Counted from the stretch's first letter, positions 8,012 to 18,761 are shown. The stretch: DNA of 64,000 nt from Flavobacterium endoglycinae (GCF_017352115.1 NZ_CP071448.1:2813001-2877000); one strand, 5' to 3'. Notes: generated by a model from the letters alone, not told the origin. Made by a program: numbers and translations.

Positions 8012-11000
8012 ATGAAAAGCAAATATTGTATTAAAACACTGCTTCCGTTTTGCACGGCTTTGTTTTTTAGCTTATTTATGATACAGTCGGGTTTTGCACA
8101 GGCACAATCCCAATCTGTAAGTGGAACTGTAACATCGGCTGTTGACGGAATGGGCGTTCCAGGAGCTACTGTTGCAGTAGAAGGATCAAAAAACGGTGCC
8201 GCAACCGATTTTGATGGAAATTATAAAATAGAAGCCAAAACCGGCGACGTGCTTGTGTTTACTTTTATTGGATTTAAAACACAGAGAGTAACTGTAGGAA
8301 CTCAAAAAACAATCAATGTTACTTTACAAGAAGAAACCGCAGAACTTAAAGAAATTGTAGTAATTGGATATGGAACTCAGAAGAAAAAGGTAAATACAGC
8401 TGCCACTTCATTAGTATCTGGAAAAGATATCCAGCAGGTTGCCAGCCTTGATGTTGTCAATGCTTTACAAGGTCAGGCTTCAGGGGTTTCTGTAACTTCT
8501 TCTTCAGGACAGCCGGGTGCTAATATGGTGGTAAACATTCGTGGTGCCGGTACAGCAGGAAACAGCGATCCCTTGTATGTAGTCGATGGAGTTGTGGTTG
8601 ATAACGGTATCGGATATCTTGATCCTTCGATTATTGAAAGGGTTGACGTTTTAAAAGATGCTTCGGCGGCTTCTATTTACGGTGCGAGAGCGGCAAACGG
8701 AGTTATTTTGGTAACAACCAAAAAAGGAAAAGACGGAAAAATGAATGTTTCTTTTAATTCCTATACAGGTTTTCAGCAAGTTGCTAAAAAACTGGATTTA
8801 ATGAATACGCAGGAATATACAACTATTATGAACGAAGCCCGCGTTAATTCAGGATATACTCCATTATATACGAAAGCGCAAATTGCTGCATTTCCTAACC
8901 ACGACTGGCAGGACGATTTGTTTAATGAAGGTGCGATCAAACAAAATCACTCTCTTTTAATTTCTGGCGGTGATAAAAAATCAACCATTGCAACTGGATT
9001 ATCGTACTACGGACAAGAAGGTATGATTGGCGGTGTGGCCAATCAATCACAATACGATCGTGTTACTTTTAGTGTGAACTCAACTTCAGAAGTAATTGAA
9101 AATCATTTAAAAATTGGTGAAAACTTCACATTCGCAAACACAAAAAGCAGCGGAATTGCCGATGACGGAATTTACAGCAACGGTATAAGAAGCTTCTTGA
9201 ACGCCGCTCCAATTGATGCTGCGTATGATGCAAACGGAGATTTTGCGCATTCTGTTATTTCAGCAGATATCAGCAATCCAGTGGGATCATTATATTACAA
9301 CAACTTCAATCAAACGAAAAACAACCGTTATGTAGGGAACATTTTTGCAGAATTAAAATTCTTAAAAGACTTTACCTATAGAACTAGTTTTGGTGTTGAT
9401 ATGACAGATAGTAATTATCGTTCTTTCAGACCGGTTTATTCACTTTCTTCAAATGATAATAATACTGTTTCGAGCGTAACACAAAGCGCAACGAAATCAA
9501 TGGGATGGATTTTTGAGAATACACTTCAATACAAAGTAACCATCGCCAATTCTCATAATATTGATGTTTTGGTAGGAACATCGGCTAAAAAAAATACAGC
9601 TGATTATATGGAAGGTCAAGGAAGAAACTTAATCTTCGACGATTTTAAACACGCTTATTTAGATAACGCAAAAGATCCTACTTCAAATGTGGTAAAAGGA
9701 AATCGTAGAGATTACGCAATTCAGTCTTATTTTGGACGTTTGCTTTACGACTACAACAATAAATATTTATTCTCTGCTACAATTCGTCGTGACGGTTCTT
9801 CAGAATTTGGTCCGGATAATAAATATGCAATTTTCCCATCGTTCTCTGCAGGATGGAATTTAGACAAAGAAGCTTTCTTTACAGAAAACAAAGTTTTAAA
9901 TACATTCAAATTAAGAGCAAGCTGGGGACAAAATGGTAACGACCAGTTTGCGAGAAGATTTGCTTATATGTCAACAGTAAACTCTACCGATAAAACATAT
10001 CATTTTGGTACTGGAGACGAGACACTTTTGGTAGGTTCAAGCCCAGATCAGCTCGCGAATCGTGACTTAAAATGGGAAACTTCAGAACAGTTAGACTTAG
10101 GTTTTGATGCTACTTTATTTACCAATTTTACTTTAACTTTTGATTACTACGATAAGAAAACAAAAGACTGGTTAGTGTTGGCTTCGATTCCAGCATATGC
10201 CGGAGCAACTGCACCGTATATCAACGGAGGTGACGTAAGCAACAAAGGTTTTGAGATTGGTTTAGGATACCGCACACATTTTGGAAAAGACTGGAATTTT
10301 GGTATCAACGCCAACCTTTCACGTAACCAGAATAAAGTACTTAGAATCGCTAACAACGAAGGAATTATTCACGGAGAAAGTAACGTTTTATTTCAAGGTT
10401 TAGATGAGATGAACCGTGTTGAGGTTGGAAAACCAATGGGTTATTTCTACGGATTAAAAACCGACGGAATTTTCCAAAATGCTGCCGAAGTTGCTGCAGG
10501 AGTTCAGCCAAATGCACAACCTGGAGACGTTCGTTTTGTGGATTTGAATGGTGATGGAAAAATTGACGCTAATGATAAAACGCAGGTTGGTAATCCAAAT
10601 CCGGATATTAATTACGGGGTTAATTTAGAATTATCGTACAAAGCTTTTGACTTGTCGATTAATACATACGGTATTGCAGGCGGACAAAACGTATTCGGAA
10701 TCCACGATTACACACGTGCTTACACCAATAACACAACTGATGTTTTAAACAGATGGACATCTGAAGGAACTTCAAACAGAATTCCAAGAGTAACATACGG
10801 AACTGATGCCAACGGAAACTACACGAAATTCTCTGATTTATACATTCAGAATTCAGATTTCTTTAGAATTAAAAATGCAACTATCGGATGTGATTTGACA
10901 AAACTAACAAACAAGTTAAGCTTCTTCACAAAATTCAGATTGTATGTTGCCGGAAATAACATTTACACATTTACGAAGTACAAAGGAATGGATCCTGAAA

Positions 11001-11101
11001 TTGGTTTCGGAAACGTAAATCAGTCTTGGGCTAAAGGAATCGATGTTGGATATTATCCACAGCCAAGAACCTATATGATGGGGTTAAATGTTAACTTTTA
11101 A
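8012..11101 (+). CDS. susC: SusC/RagA-family TonB-linked outer-membrane transporter
   Basis: 1029 residues: signal peptide to about residue 30 (SGFAQ), a carboxypeptidase-D-like regulatory domain (about 35-115), a TonB box/linker with ELKEIVVIGYGTQKKK (about 112-127), the plug domain (about 130-235, with PLYVVDGVVVDNG and ASIYGARAANGVILVTT), then a 22-strand-type barrel ending in MGLNVNF. SusC proteins import glycan oligosaccharides across the outer membrane using TonB energy and are capped by a SusD lipoprotein. The susD gene follows after 3 bp, so the two are translationally close. It heads the glycan locus and is probably the most highly expressed gene. Confidence 0.97.
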   Translation: MKSKYCIKTLLPFCTALFFSLFMIQSGFAQAQSQSVSGTVTSAVDGMGVPGATVAVEGSKNGAATDFDGNYKIEAKTGDVLVFTFIGFKTQRVTVGTQKTINVTLQEETAELKEIVVIGYGTQKKKVNTAATSLVSGKDIQQVASLDVVNALQGQASGVSVTSSSGQPGANMVVNIRGAGTAGNSDPLYVVDGVVVDNGIGYLDPSIIERVDVLKDASAASIYGARAANGVILVTTKKGKDGKMNVSFNSYTGFQQVAKKLDLMNTQEYTTIMNEARVNSGYTPLYTKAQIAAFPNHDWQDDLFNEGAIKQNHSLLISGGDKKSTIATGLSYYGQEGMIGGVANQSQYDRVTFSVNSTSEVIENHLKIGENFTFANTKSSGIADDGIYSNGIRSFLNAAPIDAAYDANGDFAHSVISADISNPVGSLYYNNFNQTKNNRYVGNIFAELKFLKDFTYRTSFGVDMTDSNYRSFRPVYSLSSNDNNTVSSVTQSATKSMGWIFENTLQYKVTIANSHNIDVLVGTSAKKNTADYMEGQGRNLIFDDFKHAYLDNAKDPTSNVVKGNRRDYAIQSYFGRLLYDYNNKYLFSATIRRDGSSEFGPDNKYAIFPSFSAGWNLDKEAFFTENKVLNTFKLRASWGQNGNDQFARRFAYMSTVNSTDKTYHFGTGDETLLVGSSPDQLANRDLKWETSEQLDLGFDATLFTNFTLTFDYYDKKTKDWLVLASIPAYAGATAPYINGGDVSNKGFEIGLGYRTHFGKDWNFGINANLSRNQNKVLRIANNEGIIHGESNVLFQGLDEMNRVEVGKPMGYFYGLKTDGIFQNAAEVAAGVQPNAQPGDVRFVDLNGDGKIDANDKTQVGNPNPDINYGVNLELSYKAFDLSINTYGIAGGQNVFGIHDYTRAYTNNTTDVLNRWTSEGTSNRIPRVTYGTDANGNYTKFSDLYIQNSDFFRIKNATIGCDLTKLTNKLSFFTKFRLYVAGNNIYTFTKYKGMDPEIGFGNVNQSWAKGIDVGYYPQPRTYMMGLNVNF

Positions 11102-11104
11102 ATT

Positions 11105-12694
11105 ATGAAAACCATGAAAAGATATATAAAATTATTTGCCCTTTCAAGCGTACTTGTTTTAGGTGCTTGTTCGGAGGATTTTTTGGAAAATGAACCATAT
11201 ACAGATAAAGTAACCGAGAATTTTTATAAAACACCATCTGATGCTTTTGAAGGATTGGTAGCAGTTTATGATGTATTACAGCGTGAAGCATATGGCGGGC
11301 CTTTGTTAATTAGCGAGCAGGCTTCTGATGACTGTTTTGGAGGTTATGGTATTGCCGATGCCCAGACAGATATTGAATGGGATCGTTTTCTCTATGTGTC
11401 CGATAAAGACATGAATAAAGATGTTTGGTCAAATGCCTATTTAGGAATTTACAGAGCCAATGTTTTATTAGAAAATCTTGACCGTGTAAACTGGGGTTCA
11501 ACTCCTGAATTAAAAACGCGTTACGAAGCAGAAGCTCGTTTTTTACGAGCGCACTTTCATTTTACAGCAGCTAAAATGTTTGGAGATATTATCCCTCTTG
11601 ATCATACTGTAACTACAAGCGAGTTCGAATTGCCAAGACAATCACCAGAAGTTACCTACGCATTAATTGCAAACGATTTAAAATTTGCAGCTGATAATTT
11701 AGGACCAGAGAATTATTCTCAAAACGGAAATGCAAATTATGGTCGTATTACAAAATGGGCAGCAGAAGCATATTTAGCAAGAACATTTTTATTCTATACA
11801 GGCGTTTACAACAAAACAGATTTAGCTGGAGTAGTTACAAAACCTCAAGTAATTACTTATATCAATGATGCTGTAAACAACAGTGGTCATGCATTAGTTC
11901 CAGATTTTGCAAACCTTTGGCTGGCGGCTTCTTTTGAAACTTTTGCCGGAGAAGACAATACCGAAATGGTTTGGGCTGTACGTTTTAACGGTTCAGGAAA
12001 AGGAAACTGGGATTTACACGAAGGAAACCGTTTTCAAGTTAACATCGCACCTCGTGGTGGTGCAATTGGAAAATATGCAACAGGATGGGGAGGAGCAACA
12101 GTAAACCCAAAATTGGTTGGAGAATACAGCGCTACCGATACCAGAAAAGCCGCTTCATTTATTGATTATGCAGGTGAAGGTTTAAACTTTAATGCCGAAG
12201 CCAGAGAACAACGTCAGTACACCGGATATTCATGGAAAAAATACTGCCCAATTACCAACGCTGCTGGTGTAAGTGTAGTAGAAGCAAACGGAGGGAATTT
12301 CCAAATAGACAACTATCAAGATTATGCCATCATTCGTTTTGCAGATGTATTGTTAATGGCAGCCGAATTGAATTTAGAATCAAATCCAGCTTTAGCACAA
12401 ACCGATTTAAACAGAGTTCGTGACCGTGCATTTAAAAACACAACGAACCGTGTAACTGCAACGCTGGATAACATTATGAAAGAACGTCAATTAGAATTGG
12501 CACTTGAAGGGCTGCGTTACTTCGATTTATTGAGACAAGGAATGGCAAAAACAAAAGCCGCAATTGATAACACAACAGGAGGTTCTCAATTTGCAGTAAC
12601 CTTTAGAACAGAAACGCAAGGATGGTTTCCATTACCGCAGTCTCAAATAATACTTTCAAATGGCTCGATTACTCAAAATCCGGGTTGGAATTAA
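11105..12694 (+). CDS. susD: SusD/RagB-family glycan-binding lipoprotein
   Basis: 529 residues with a lipoprotein signal (LVLGAC lipobox) and the SusD/RagB signature of an N-terminal TPR-like region (ARFLRAHFHFTAAKMFGDI) and the C-terminal SusD block (MKERQLELALEGLRYFDLLR). The residues after the cysteine, SEDFLEN, resemble the acidic flavobacterial lipoprotein export signal, consistent with surface exposure. SusD lids the SusC pore and binds the incoming oligosaccharide. Spacing to susC (3 bp) and to the next gene (18 bp) shows a tight three-gene unit. Confidence 0.96.
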   Translation: MKTMKRYIKLFALSSVLVLGACSEDFLENEPYTDKVTENFYKTPSDAFEGLVAVYDVLQREAYGGPLLISEQASDDCFGGYGIADAQTDIEWDRFLYVSDKDMNKDVWSNAYLGIYRANVLLENLDRVNWGSTPELKTRYEAEARFLRAHFHFTAAKMFGDIIPLDHTVTTSEFELPRQSPEVTYALIANDLKFAADNLGPENYSQNGNANYGRITKWAAEAYLARTFLFYTGVYNKTDLAGVVTKPQVITYINDAVNNSGHALVPDFANLWLAASFETFAGEDNTEMVWAVRFNGSGKGNWDLHEGNRFQVNIAPRGGAIGKYATGWGGATVNPKLVGEYSATDTRKAASFIDYAGEGLNFNAEAREQRQYTGYSWKKYCPITNAAGVSVVEANGGNFQIDNYQDYAIIRFADVLLMAAELNLESNPALAQTDLNRVRDRAFKNTTNRVTATLDNIMKERQLELALEGLRYFDLLRQGMAKTKAAIDNTTGGSQFAVTFRTETQGWFPLPQSQIILSNGSITQNPGWN

Positions 12695-12712
12695 TTTTAA
12701 AACAAAATAATT

Positions 12713-13567
12713 ATGAAACGTCTATTATATATATTGATCGCGGCAGTAACAATTGGCTCACTTTTGTTTTCATGCGAACCGGTTGAAGATCGTGAAAGCC
12801 TGCCAGCCGTAAACCTTACACCTGAAACGATTAAGTTTTCGGTAACCCAGAATACGGCAAACAAAAACGAAATTATTTTAAAGAATAATGATGCTACCGT
12901 AATTCCGTATTGGAAATATGTAGATGCAAGTGGTAATGAATTAGGACATTCTAATAAAAGCGATGATAAAATCACATTTCCGTTTGCTGGAAAATATACC
13001 ATTTATTATACCGCTTACGTTAGAGGAGGTTCTGTAGATGCTGCGCCTGTAACCGTTGATGTACCCGAAAATGATGAAACATTCTTCAGCGATCCAAGAT
13101 GGGAAATGCTGACCAATGGCGCCGCAGGAAAAACATGGGTTTTAGATTTTATCGACCCAGTTGGTTGGTCTGGTTTAGACTATCCTGGAACAACAGGCGA
13201 CAACTGGAACTGGTTTCCAGATTACGCGAGCAACTCTTGGGTTATGCCAAATAAAAACTGGGGAGAAATGCAATTTAACTTAAATGGAGGATACAATACA
13301 AAAGTAATTCAGACTGCTCAAACATCGAATGCACAAACCACAAAAGCCGGAACCTTTAGTCTTGATTTGACCAACAACAGACTGATTTTTAACAATGGAG
13401 TTGAAATGCAGTATGGAGGAGATTATCACCCTGACTGCAGTAACTGGACAAATGTAAAATTGGTTCAACTTACTTCCACCTCATTACGTTTGGGAGTAAA
13501 ACGTGATCAGAGTAGAACAGGAGAAGGAGTTTGTCTGATTGTTTTCCATTTCAAACCAAAACCGTAA
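12713..13567 (+). CDS. SusE/F-position surface lipoprotein, putative glycan binder
   Basis: 284 residues, lipoprotein signal with Cys at about residue 19 (LLFSCEPVEDRE). The acidic residues after the cysteine fit surface export. An Ig/PKD-like region (about 30-120) is followed by a C-terminal beta-rich, aromatic-rich domain (WNWFPDY, NWGEMQFNLNGGY), a composition usual in carbohydrate-binding surface proteins. It is not clearly homologous to SusE or SusF; the name reflects position after susCD. It is probably a surface glycan-binding protein that helps recruit the polymer, comparable in role to the SGBPs of Bacteroides xyloglucan loci. Confidence 0.75.
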   Translation: MKRLLYILIAAVTIGSLLFSCEPVEDRESLPAVNLTPETIKFSVTQNTANKNEIILKNNDATVIPYWKYVDASGNELGHSNKSDDKITFPFAGKYTIYYTAYVRGGSVDAAPVTVDVPENDETFFSDPRWEMLTNGAAGKTWVLDFIDPVGWSGLDYPGTTGDNWNWFPDYASNSWVMPNKNWGEMQFNLNGGYNTKVIQTAQTSNAQTTKAGTFSLDLTNNRLIFNNGVEMQYGGDYHPDCSNWTNVKLVQLTSTSLRLGVKRDQSRTGEGVCLIVFHFKPKP

Positions 13568-13581
13568 TTAGTTAGTTTTTG

Positions 13582-13631
13582 AAGTCTCAGTTGTAAAAAC
13601 ATTTTTATAATGTTCTTTATGACTGAGACTT
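13582..13631. repeat. Palindromic repeat between SusE-like gene and GH2
   Basis: Arms AAGTCTCAGT (13582-13591) and ACTGAGACTT (13622-13631) enclose an inner partial palindrome (AACATT/AATGTT). It has no T-run, so it is more likely a repeat or RNA-stability hairpin than a terminator. Confidence 0.7.
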
Positions 13632-13705
13632 AAATAATTTAGCTCCAGAAATAGAAGCGTTGTTTTTTATTTCTATCTTCAATTTTCCAAATAAAAAAAG
13701 TACCA

Positions 13706-16189
13706 ATGCAGATCAAAAACAAATTAATAAGCCGTTATGTATTAGCACTCGCTGGAATCATTTTTTTGAATTCCTGTACTAAAAAGCAAGATGCATTTGT
13801 AAACCGAAAAGTTTCTTTTAATGCAGATTGGAGTTTTCATCTTAATGATAGTTTGGTTGATAAAGATACAATCGGAACCTCCACAAAATGGAGAACTTTA
13901 GATGTTCCTCACGATTGGAGCATCGAAGGAAAATTTGACGAAAAAAGTCCTGCCGGTTATGGAGGAGGATCTCTTAGCGGAGGTTTAAGCTGGTACAAAA
14001 AAACATTTAAAGTCGCTGCAGAAGACAGCACAAAAATAACTTCAATCACTTTTGATGGCGTTTACCGAAATAGCGAAGTCTGGGTAAACGGCCATTATTT
14101 AGGAAAACGTCCAAACGGATATATTGGTTTTCAATATCAAATTTCTCCTTACTTACATTACGGAGACAAAAACAACGAAATAATTGTTAAGGTTGACAAT
14201 TCAAAACAGCCCAATTCACGCTGGTATTCAGGTTCAGGAATTTTTAGAAATGTTTGGATCGAAACAACAGACAAACTTCACGTTGGACAATGGGGAACGT
14301 ACATTACAACTCCAAAAGTTACGGCTGAAAAAGCTTCGGTAAATATTGAAACGCGAGTTCAGAATGATCATTTAGCTTCAAAAAAAGCAAAAATTGTAAC
14401 GACTATTTATAAAGAAGATTCAAAAGTAACGTCATCTTCAAGAGAAATAACTCTTACTAAAAAAAGCAGCATATTACTCAATGAAAGGTTAGAAGTTGAA
14501 AATCCAATTTTATGGTCAGATGAAAAACCAGAATTGTACACAGCAGTTACCGAAATTTTAGTTGACGATAAAATCATTGATCAATACAAAACCACTTTCG
14601 GAATCAGAGATTTTAAATTCGATTTGAATAAAGGTTTTATTTTGAATGGAAAGCAAGTCAAAATAAAAGGCGTTTGTATGCACCACGATTTAGGTCCGTT
14701 AGGATCAGCCATCAATACACGAGCCATTGAACGCCAATTGGAAATCCTGAAAGAAATGGGCGTAAACGGAATCAGAACTTCTCACAATCCTCCCGCTCCA
14801 GAACTATTGGATCTTTGCGACAAAATGGGCTTCATTGTAATGGATGAAGCTTTTGATATGTGGAAAACAAATAAGACAAAATACGATTATGCTAATGATT
14901 GGGACAAATGGCACAAACAAGATTTAATCGATCAATTGCGTCGCGATAGAAATCATCCAAGTATTTTTATTTGGAGTATCGGAAACGAAATTCCAGATCA
15001 ATGGAGTGAAACCGGAGTAAAAATTGCAAAAGAATTGGCAGCAATAGTACGTTTAAATGACAAAACGCGTCCGCTTACTGCAGCGATGAATCCGCCAGTC
15101 AATATGAATATGAACGAGGTAACGTTGCAATTTGAGAAGAAAAATGTTCAAATTAATCCAATTGCCGCTTCTGGAGTTTTAGATTTAATAGGATACAATT
15201 ATGCGCATCAAACCTATTCGCATCATCAGGAAAATTTCCCTAAAACACCTTTCATCGCAACCGAAACCACTTCAGGTTTGCAGACAAGAGGATATTACGA
15301 CGCTGTTTCAGACACAATCAAAAAATGGCCAGTAAGATGGGATCTTAAATTTACAGAAGGAAATCCTGGAAACACCGTTTCGTCCTACGATCAAGTGCAG
15401 GCGCCTTGGGGATCAACGCACGAAGCTACTTGGAAAGTGGTGAAAAAATACGATTTTCTTTCTGGAATGTACATTTGGACAGGTTTTGATTATATCGGAG
15501 AACCAACACCGTACGAATGGCCATCGGTAAGTTCTTATTTCGGAATTGTCGATTTAGCCGGTTTCCCGAAAGATGTGTATTATATGTACCAAAGCGAATG
15601 GACAACTAAAGATGTTCTTCACATTTTTCCGAATTGGAACTGGAAAGCGGGACAAACCGTTGACATTTGGGCTTATTACAATAATGCAGATGAGGTTGAA
15701 CTTTTCGTAAACGGAAAATCAGTTGGAAAAAGAGCTAAAAAAGGAGATGATTTACATGTGATGTGGAGAATTCCTTTTGAGGCAGGAACATTAAAAGTAA
15801 TTTCTCGCAAAGGCGGAAAAGTGGTTTTAGAAAAAGAAATCAAAACGGCTGGAAATCCTTCACAATTAAAACTAACTGCCGATAGAAGTACCATCAAAGC
15901 AGACAAAACTGATTTGTCTTTTGTAACCGTAGATATTTTGGATGCGAACGGAATTTTAGCCCCAAATGCAAACAATGAAATCAACTTCTCATTAAAAGGA
16001 AACGGAAAAATTGTAGGTGTTTGCAGCGGCGATCCAGTAAGCCATGAATCTTACAAAGGAACAAAACATACTGCTTTGGCAGGAAAATGTTTGGTGATTG
16101 TTCAATCGGGAGATAAATCTGGAAGATTAGAATTGACCGCTAAAGCGAATGGACTAAAACAAGCCACAATCGTAATTACAGCAGAATAA
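13706..16189 (+). CDS. Glycoside hydrolase family 2, beta-galactosidase type
   Basis: 827 residues. A lipobox (FLNSC, Cys near residue 24) precedes the three N-terminal GH2 domains, the TIM barrel and extra C-terminal domains (a DUF4982-like module and a terminal Ig-like GH2 domain). The acid/base E428 lies in IGNE and the nucleophile E520 in IATETTS. In a xyloglucan-type locus the expected job is removal of galactose from side chains (L units). The residues after the lipid cysteine (TKKQDAF) lack an acidic export signal, which suggests a periplasmic-facing lipoprotein. GH2 also holds beta-mannosidases and glucuronidases, so specificity is inferred. Confidence 0.9.
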   Translation: MQIKNKLISRYVLALAGIIFLNSCTKKQDAFVNRKVSFNADWSFHLNDSLVDKDTIGTSTKWRTLDVPHDWSIEGKFDEKSPAGYGGGSLSGGLSWYKKTFKVAAEDSTKITSITFDGVYRNSEVWVNGHYLGKRPNGYIGFQYQISPYLHYGDKNNEIIVKVDNSKQPNSRWYSGSGIFRNVWIETTDKLHVGQWGTYITTPKVTAEKASVNIETRVQNDHLASKKAKIVTTIYKEDSKVTSSSREITLTKKSSILLNERLEVENPILWSDEKPELYTAVTEILVDDKIIDQYKTTFGIRDFKFDLNKGFILNGKQVKIKGVCMHHDLGPLGSAINTRAIERQLEILKEMGVNGIRTSHNPPAPELLDLCDKMGFIVMDEAFDMWKTNKTKYDYANDWDKWHKQDLIDQLRRDRNHPSIFIWSIGNEIPDQWSETGVKIAKELAAIVRLNDKTRPLTAAMNPPVNMNMNEVTLQFEKKNVQINPIAASGVLDLIGYNYAHQTYSHHQENFPKTPFIATETTSGLQTRGYYDAVSDTIKKWPVRWDLKFTEGNPGNTVSSYDQVQAPWGSTHEATWKVVKKYDFLSGMYIWTGFDYIGEPTPYEWPSVSSYFGIVDLAGFPKDVYYMYQSEWTTKDVLHIFPNWNWKAGQTVDIWAYYNNADEVELFVNGKSVGKRAKKGDDLHVMWRIPFEAGTLKVISRKGGKVVLEKEIKTAGNPSQLKLTADRSTIKADKTDLSFVTVDILDANGILAPNANNEINFSLKGNGKIVGVCSGDPVSHESYKGTKHTALAGKCLVIVQSGDKSGRLELTAKANGLKQATIVITAE

Positions 16190-16200
16190 TATACCACGTT

Positions 16201-16288
16201 CCTGCAAGGTTTCCAAAACCTTGTAGGTATAAATAATATTTTGAATAAATAAAAAACAATACCTACGAGGTTTTGAAAACCTCGCAGG
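16201..16288. repeat. Twin hairpin repeat (CCTGCAAGGTTT family)
   Basis: Two hairpins of the same family: CCTGCAAGGTTT...AAACCTTGTAGG at 16201-16227 and CCTACGAGGTTTT...AAAACCTCGCAGG at 16262-16288, separated by a 34-bp AT-rich spacer. They fill the GH2-GH31 gap and are related in design to the GACAGGTTT hairpins at 21074 and 31663. Confidence 0.75.
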
Positions 16289-16308
16289 AAAACTAACATC
16301 TAGAATTA

Positions 16309-18708
16309 ATGAAAAACTCACAACTAACCAAATTGTTTTCAGCTTTTATGCTTGGATTTGTTTTGACGCCAAAAGCTTCAGCACAAATTCAAAACGCAGA
16401 TGTATTGAACGCACCAATCGATATCAGTAAAGATTTTCAGAACTATCTGAACACTTTTTATTTCGCAGACGAACTAGCTTCTTTTGATCCTGCAACAGGA
16501 AAAGGAACGATTAAATATTTGAGATACAATTATAAAACACGTCAGGCTTTCAACAACATGATGATGAAACCGGATGTGGAAAAAGCAAACGAATTCCCAA
16601 CAACAGAATATGCAGAATCTCCTGTATTGCCATTCGAAATTCAGTTTGTTTCAGACAGAACCCTTCGTATCAAAGCGACTTCTAGACCACAATTTAATCC
16701 GCAGGCAACATCTTTAATGTTGGTTGACGGATTGGCGCCGAATCATCCAGAATTATGGAAATATTCAAAAATTGAAGGCGGTCACAGTTATACAAGCAAA
16801 CACGGAAAAGTTGAAATTTTGACAAAACCTTGGCACGTAAAAATCTACGATGAAAAAGGAAAACTGCTAACAAGCACGCTTCACGATACTGATTTTAAAA
16901 ACACCTATACGCCAACGCTTCCGTTTTCTTATGTTCGCAGAAACAGCGACTATTCAAGAAGTATGGGCGCTGCGTTCAGTTTAGAACCAGACGAAAAAAT
17001 ATTTGGTTGCGGAGAATCATTCACACAATTCAACAAACGCGGTTCAAAAGTAGTTTTATGGGCAGATGATGCAAACGGAATCCAAAATGAAACCATGTAC
17101 AAACCAATTCCGTTTTACATGAGCAGTCGTGGATACGGAGTTTTCATACACCATTCAACACCAATTACAGTTGATTTCGGAAAATATTTTTCAAGTGCAA
17201 ACGAAATGTACATTGGAGACGACGAAGCCGATTTGTTTTTCTTCATCGGAGAACCAAAAGATATTTTAGATCAATACACTAATTTGACTGGAAAAGCTGC
17301 AATGCCGCCACTTTGGTCATTTGGTTTCTGGATGAGCCGTATTACGTATTTCTCAGAAAAAGAAGGCCGTGACGTTGCCAGAGATTTGCGTAAATATAAA
17401 ATCCCAACAGACGTAATTCACTTCGACACAGGTTGGTTTGATGTAGATTGGAGAAACAACTACGAGTTTGCAAAATCTCGTTTCCCAGATGCAACAAAAA
17501 TGATGTCTGATTTGAAAAAAGACGGTTTCCAAGTTTGTCTTTGGCAATTGCCTTATTTTACTCCAAAGAACACTTTGTTCCCAGAAATTATGGATAAAAA
17601 CTTGGCAGTAAGAGACAGAAAAGGAAATCTTCCGTATGAAGATGCGGTTTTAGATTTCTCAAATCCAGAAACGATTTCTTGGTACCAAGGAAAATTGAAA
17701 AAGTTATTTGACGAAGGAGTTGCCGTTTTCAAAGTAGATTTTGGAGAAGCAGCACCGCCAGACGGAATTTACCATTCAGGAAGAACAGGTTTCTATGAGC
17801 ACAATTTATATCCTTTAAGATACAACAAAGCAGTTGCCGAAATCACGCAGAAAGAAAAAGGATATACTTTAATCTGGGCAAGAAGCACTTGGGCAGGAAG
17901 TCAGCGTTATCCGTTGCATTGGGGTGGAGATTCTGAAACTACAAACGGCGCAATGTCGGCAGAATTGCGCGGCGGACTTTCATTAGGATTAAGCGGATTC
18001 AGTTTCTGGAGTCACGATGTTGGAGGATTTGCAACTAAATCTCCTGAGAACATTTACAGAAGATGGACACCATTCGGAATGTTTACATCTCACGTAAGAA
18101 GCCACGGAGAGCCACCTCGCGAACCTTGGTTGTACAGCAAAGATTTCTTGGAAGGATTTAGAAAAGCAGATAATATGCGTTACGAATTAATGCCCTATAT
18201 CTATGCTCAAGCAAAAGAAAGTTCTCAAAAAGGATTGCCAATGATGCGTGCATTATTTGTAGAATATCCAAACGATCCAGGAGCTTGGTTAGTGGATAAT
18301 CAATATTTATTCGGATCAAGTATGTTGGTTGCACCGCTTTTTGAAGAAGTTGAAGAAAGAGACGTTTACCTTCCAGAAGGAACTTGGATTGATTATCAAA
18401 CTAAAAAAGTCTACCAATCTGGCTGGCATAAAATCAAAGCGGGCGAAGTGCCAATCGTAGTTTTAGTAAAAGACGGAACGGCATTACCTCACATCGGTTT
18501 AGCACAATCGACAAAAGATATGGATTGGAGCAAACTGACCTTAAAAGTATTCGCTAGCGATAAAACAACTTCGGCTTCAGCCAAAGTTTATTTGCCAAAC
18601 GGAGAGGCTGTACAAGAAATAAAAGTGACCAAAAACGGAAACAATTTTGATGTAACAACAAATCCATTAAACGGAAAAACCACTTTCAAAACCGAGTGGG
18701 CAAAATAA
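16309..18708 (+). CDS. Glycoside hydrolase family 31, alpha-xylosidase type
   Basis: 799 residues with a type I signal peptide (to about 25, KASAQ). The catalytic nucleophile is D477 in KVDFGE and the acid/base D541 in WGGDSET. The KxDFGE form and the following LRGGLSLGLSGFSFWSHDVGGF region match YicI-type alpha-xylosidases rather than ordinary alpha-glucosidases. It should release non-reducing-end xylose from xyloglucan oligosaccharides in the periplasm. This gene is the strongest single pointer to xyloglucan as the target of the locus. Confidence 0.93.
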   Translation: MKNSQLTKLFSAFMLGFVLTPKASAQIQNADVLNAPIDISKDFQNYLNTFYFADELASFDPATGKGTIKYLRYNYKTRQAFNNMMMKPDVEKANEFPTTEYAESPVLPFEIQFVSDRTLRIKATSRPQFNPQATSLMLVDGLAPNHPELWKYSKIEGGHSYTSKHGKVEILTKPWHVKIYDEKGKLLTSTLHDTDFKNTYTPTLPFSYVRRNSDYSRSMGAAFSLEPDEKIFGCGESFTQFNKRGSKVVLWADDANGIQNETMYKPIPFYMSSRGYGVFIHHSTPITVDFGKYFSSANEMYIGDDEADLFFFIGEPKDILDQYTNLTGKAAMPPLWSFGFWMSRITYFSEKEGRDVARDLRKYKIPTDVIHFDTGWFDVDWRNNYEFAKSRFPDATKMMSDLKKDGFQVCLWQLPYFTPKNTLFPEIMDKNLAVRDRKGNLPYEDAVLDFSNPETISWYQGKLKKLFDEGVAVFKVDFGEAAPPDGIYHSGRTGFYEHNLYPLRYNKAVAEITQKEKGYTLIWARSTWAGSQRYPLHWGGDSETTNGAMSAELRGGLSLGLSGFSFWSHDVGGFATKSPENIYRRWTPFGMFTSHVRSHGEPPREPWLYSKDFLEGFRKADNMRYELMPYIYAQAKESSQKGLPMMRALFVEYPNDPGAWLVDNQYLFGSSMLVAPLFEEVEERDVYLPEGTWIDYQTKKVYQSGWHKIKAGEVPIVVLVKDGTALPHIGLAQSTKDMDWSKLTLKVFASDKTTSASAKVYLPNGEAVQEIKVTKNGNNFDVTTNPLNGKTTFKTEWAK

Positions 18709-18715
18709 AAGATTG

Positions 18716-18761
18716 GCCACGAATTCACGAATTTAACTTATAATATTTGTGAATTCGTGGC
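18716..18761. repeat. Palindromic repeat, 13-bp perfect arms
   Basis: GCCACGAATTCAC (18716-18728) and its complement (18749-18761) form a long hairpin 8 bp after the GH31 stop. A second weaker hairpin (CACAAATTT 18782-18790 / AAATTTGTG 18801-18809) follows. Neither has a clean U-tract. Confidence 0.7.
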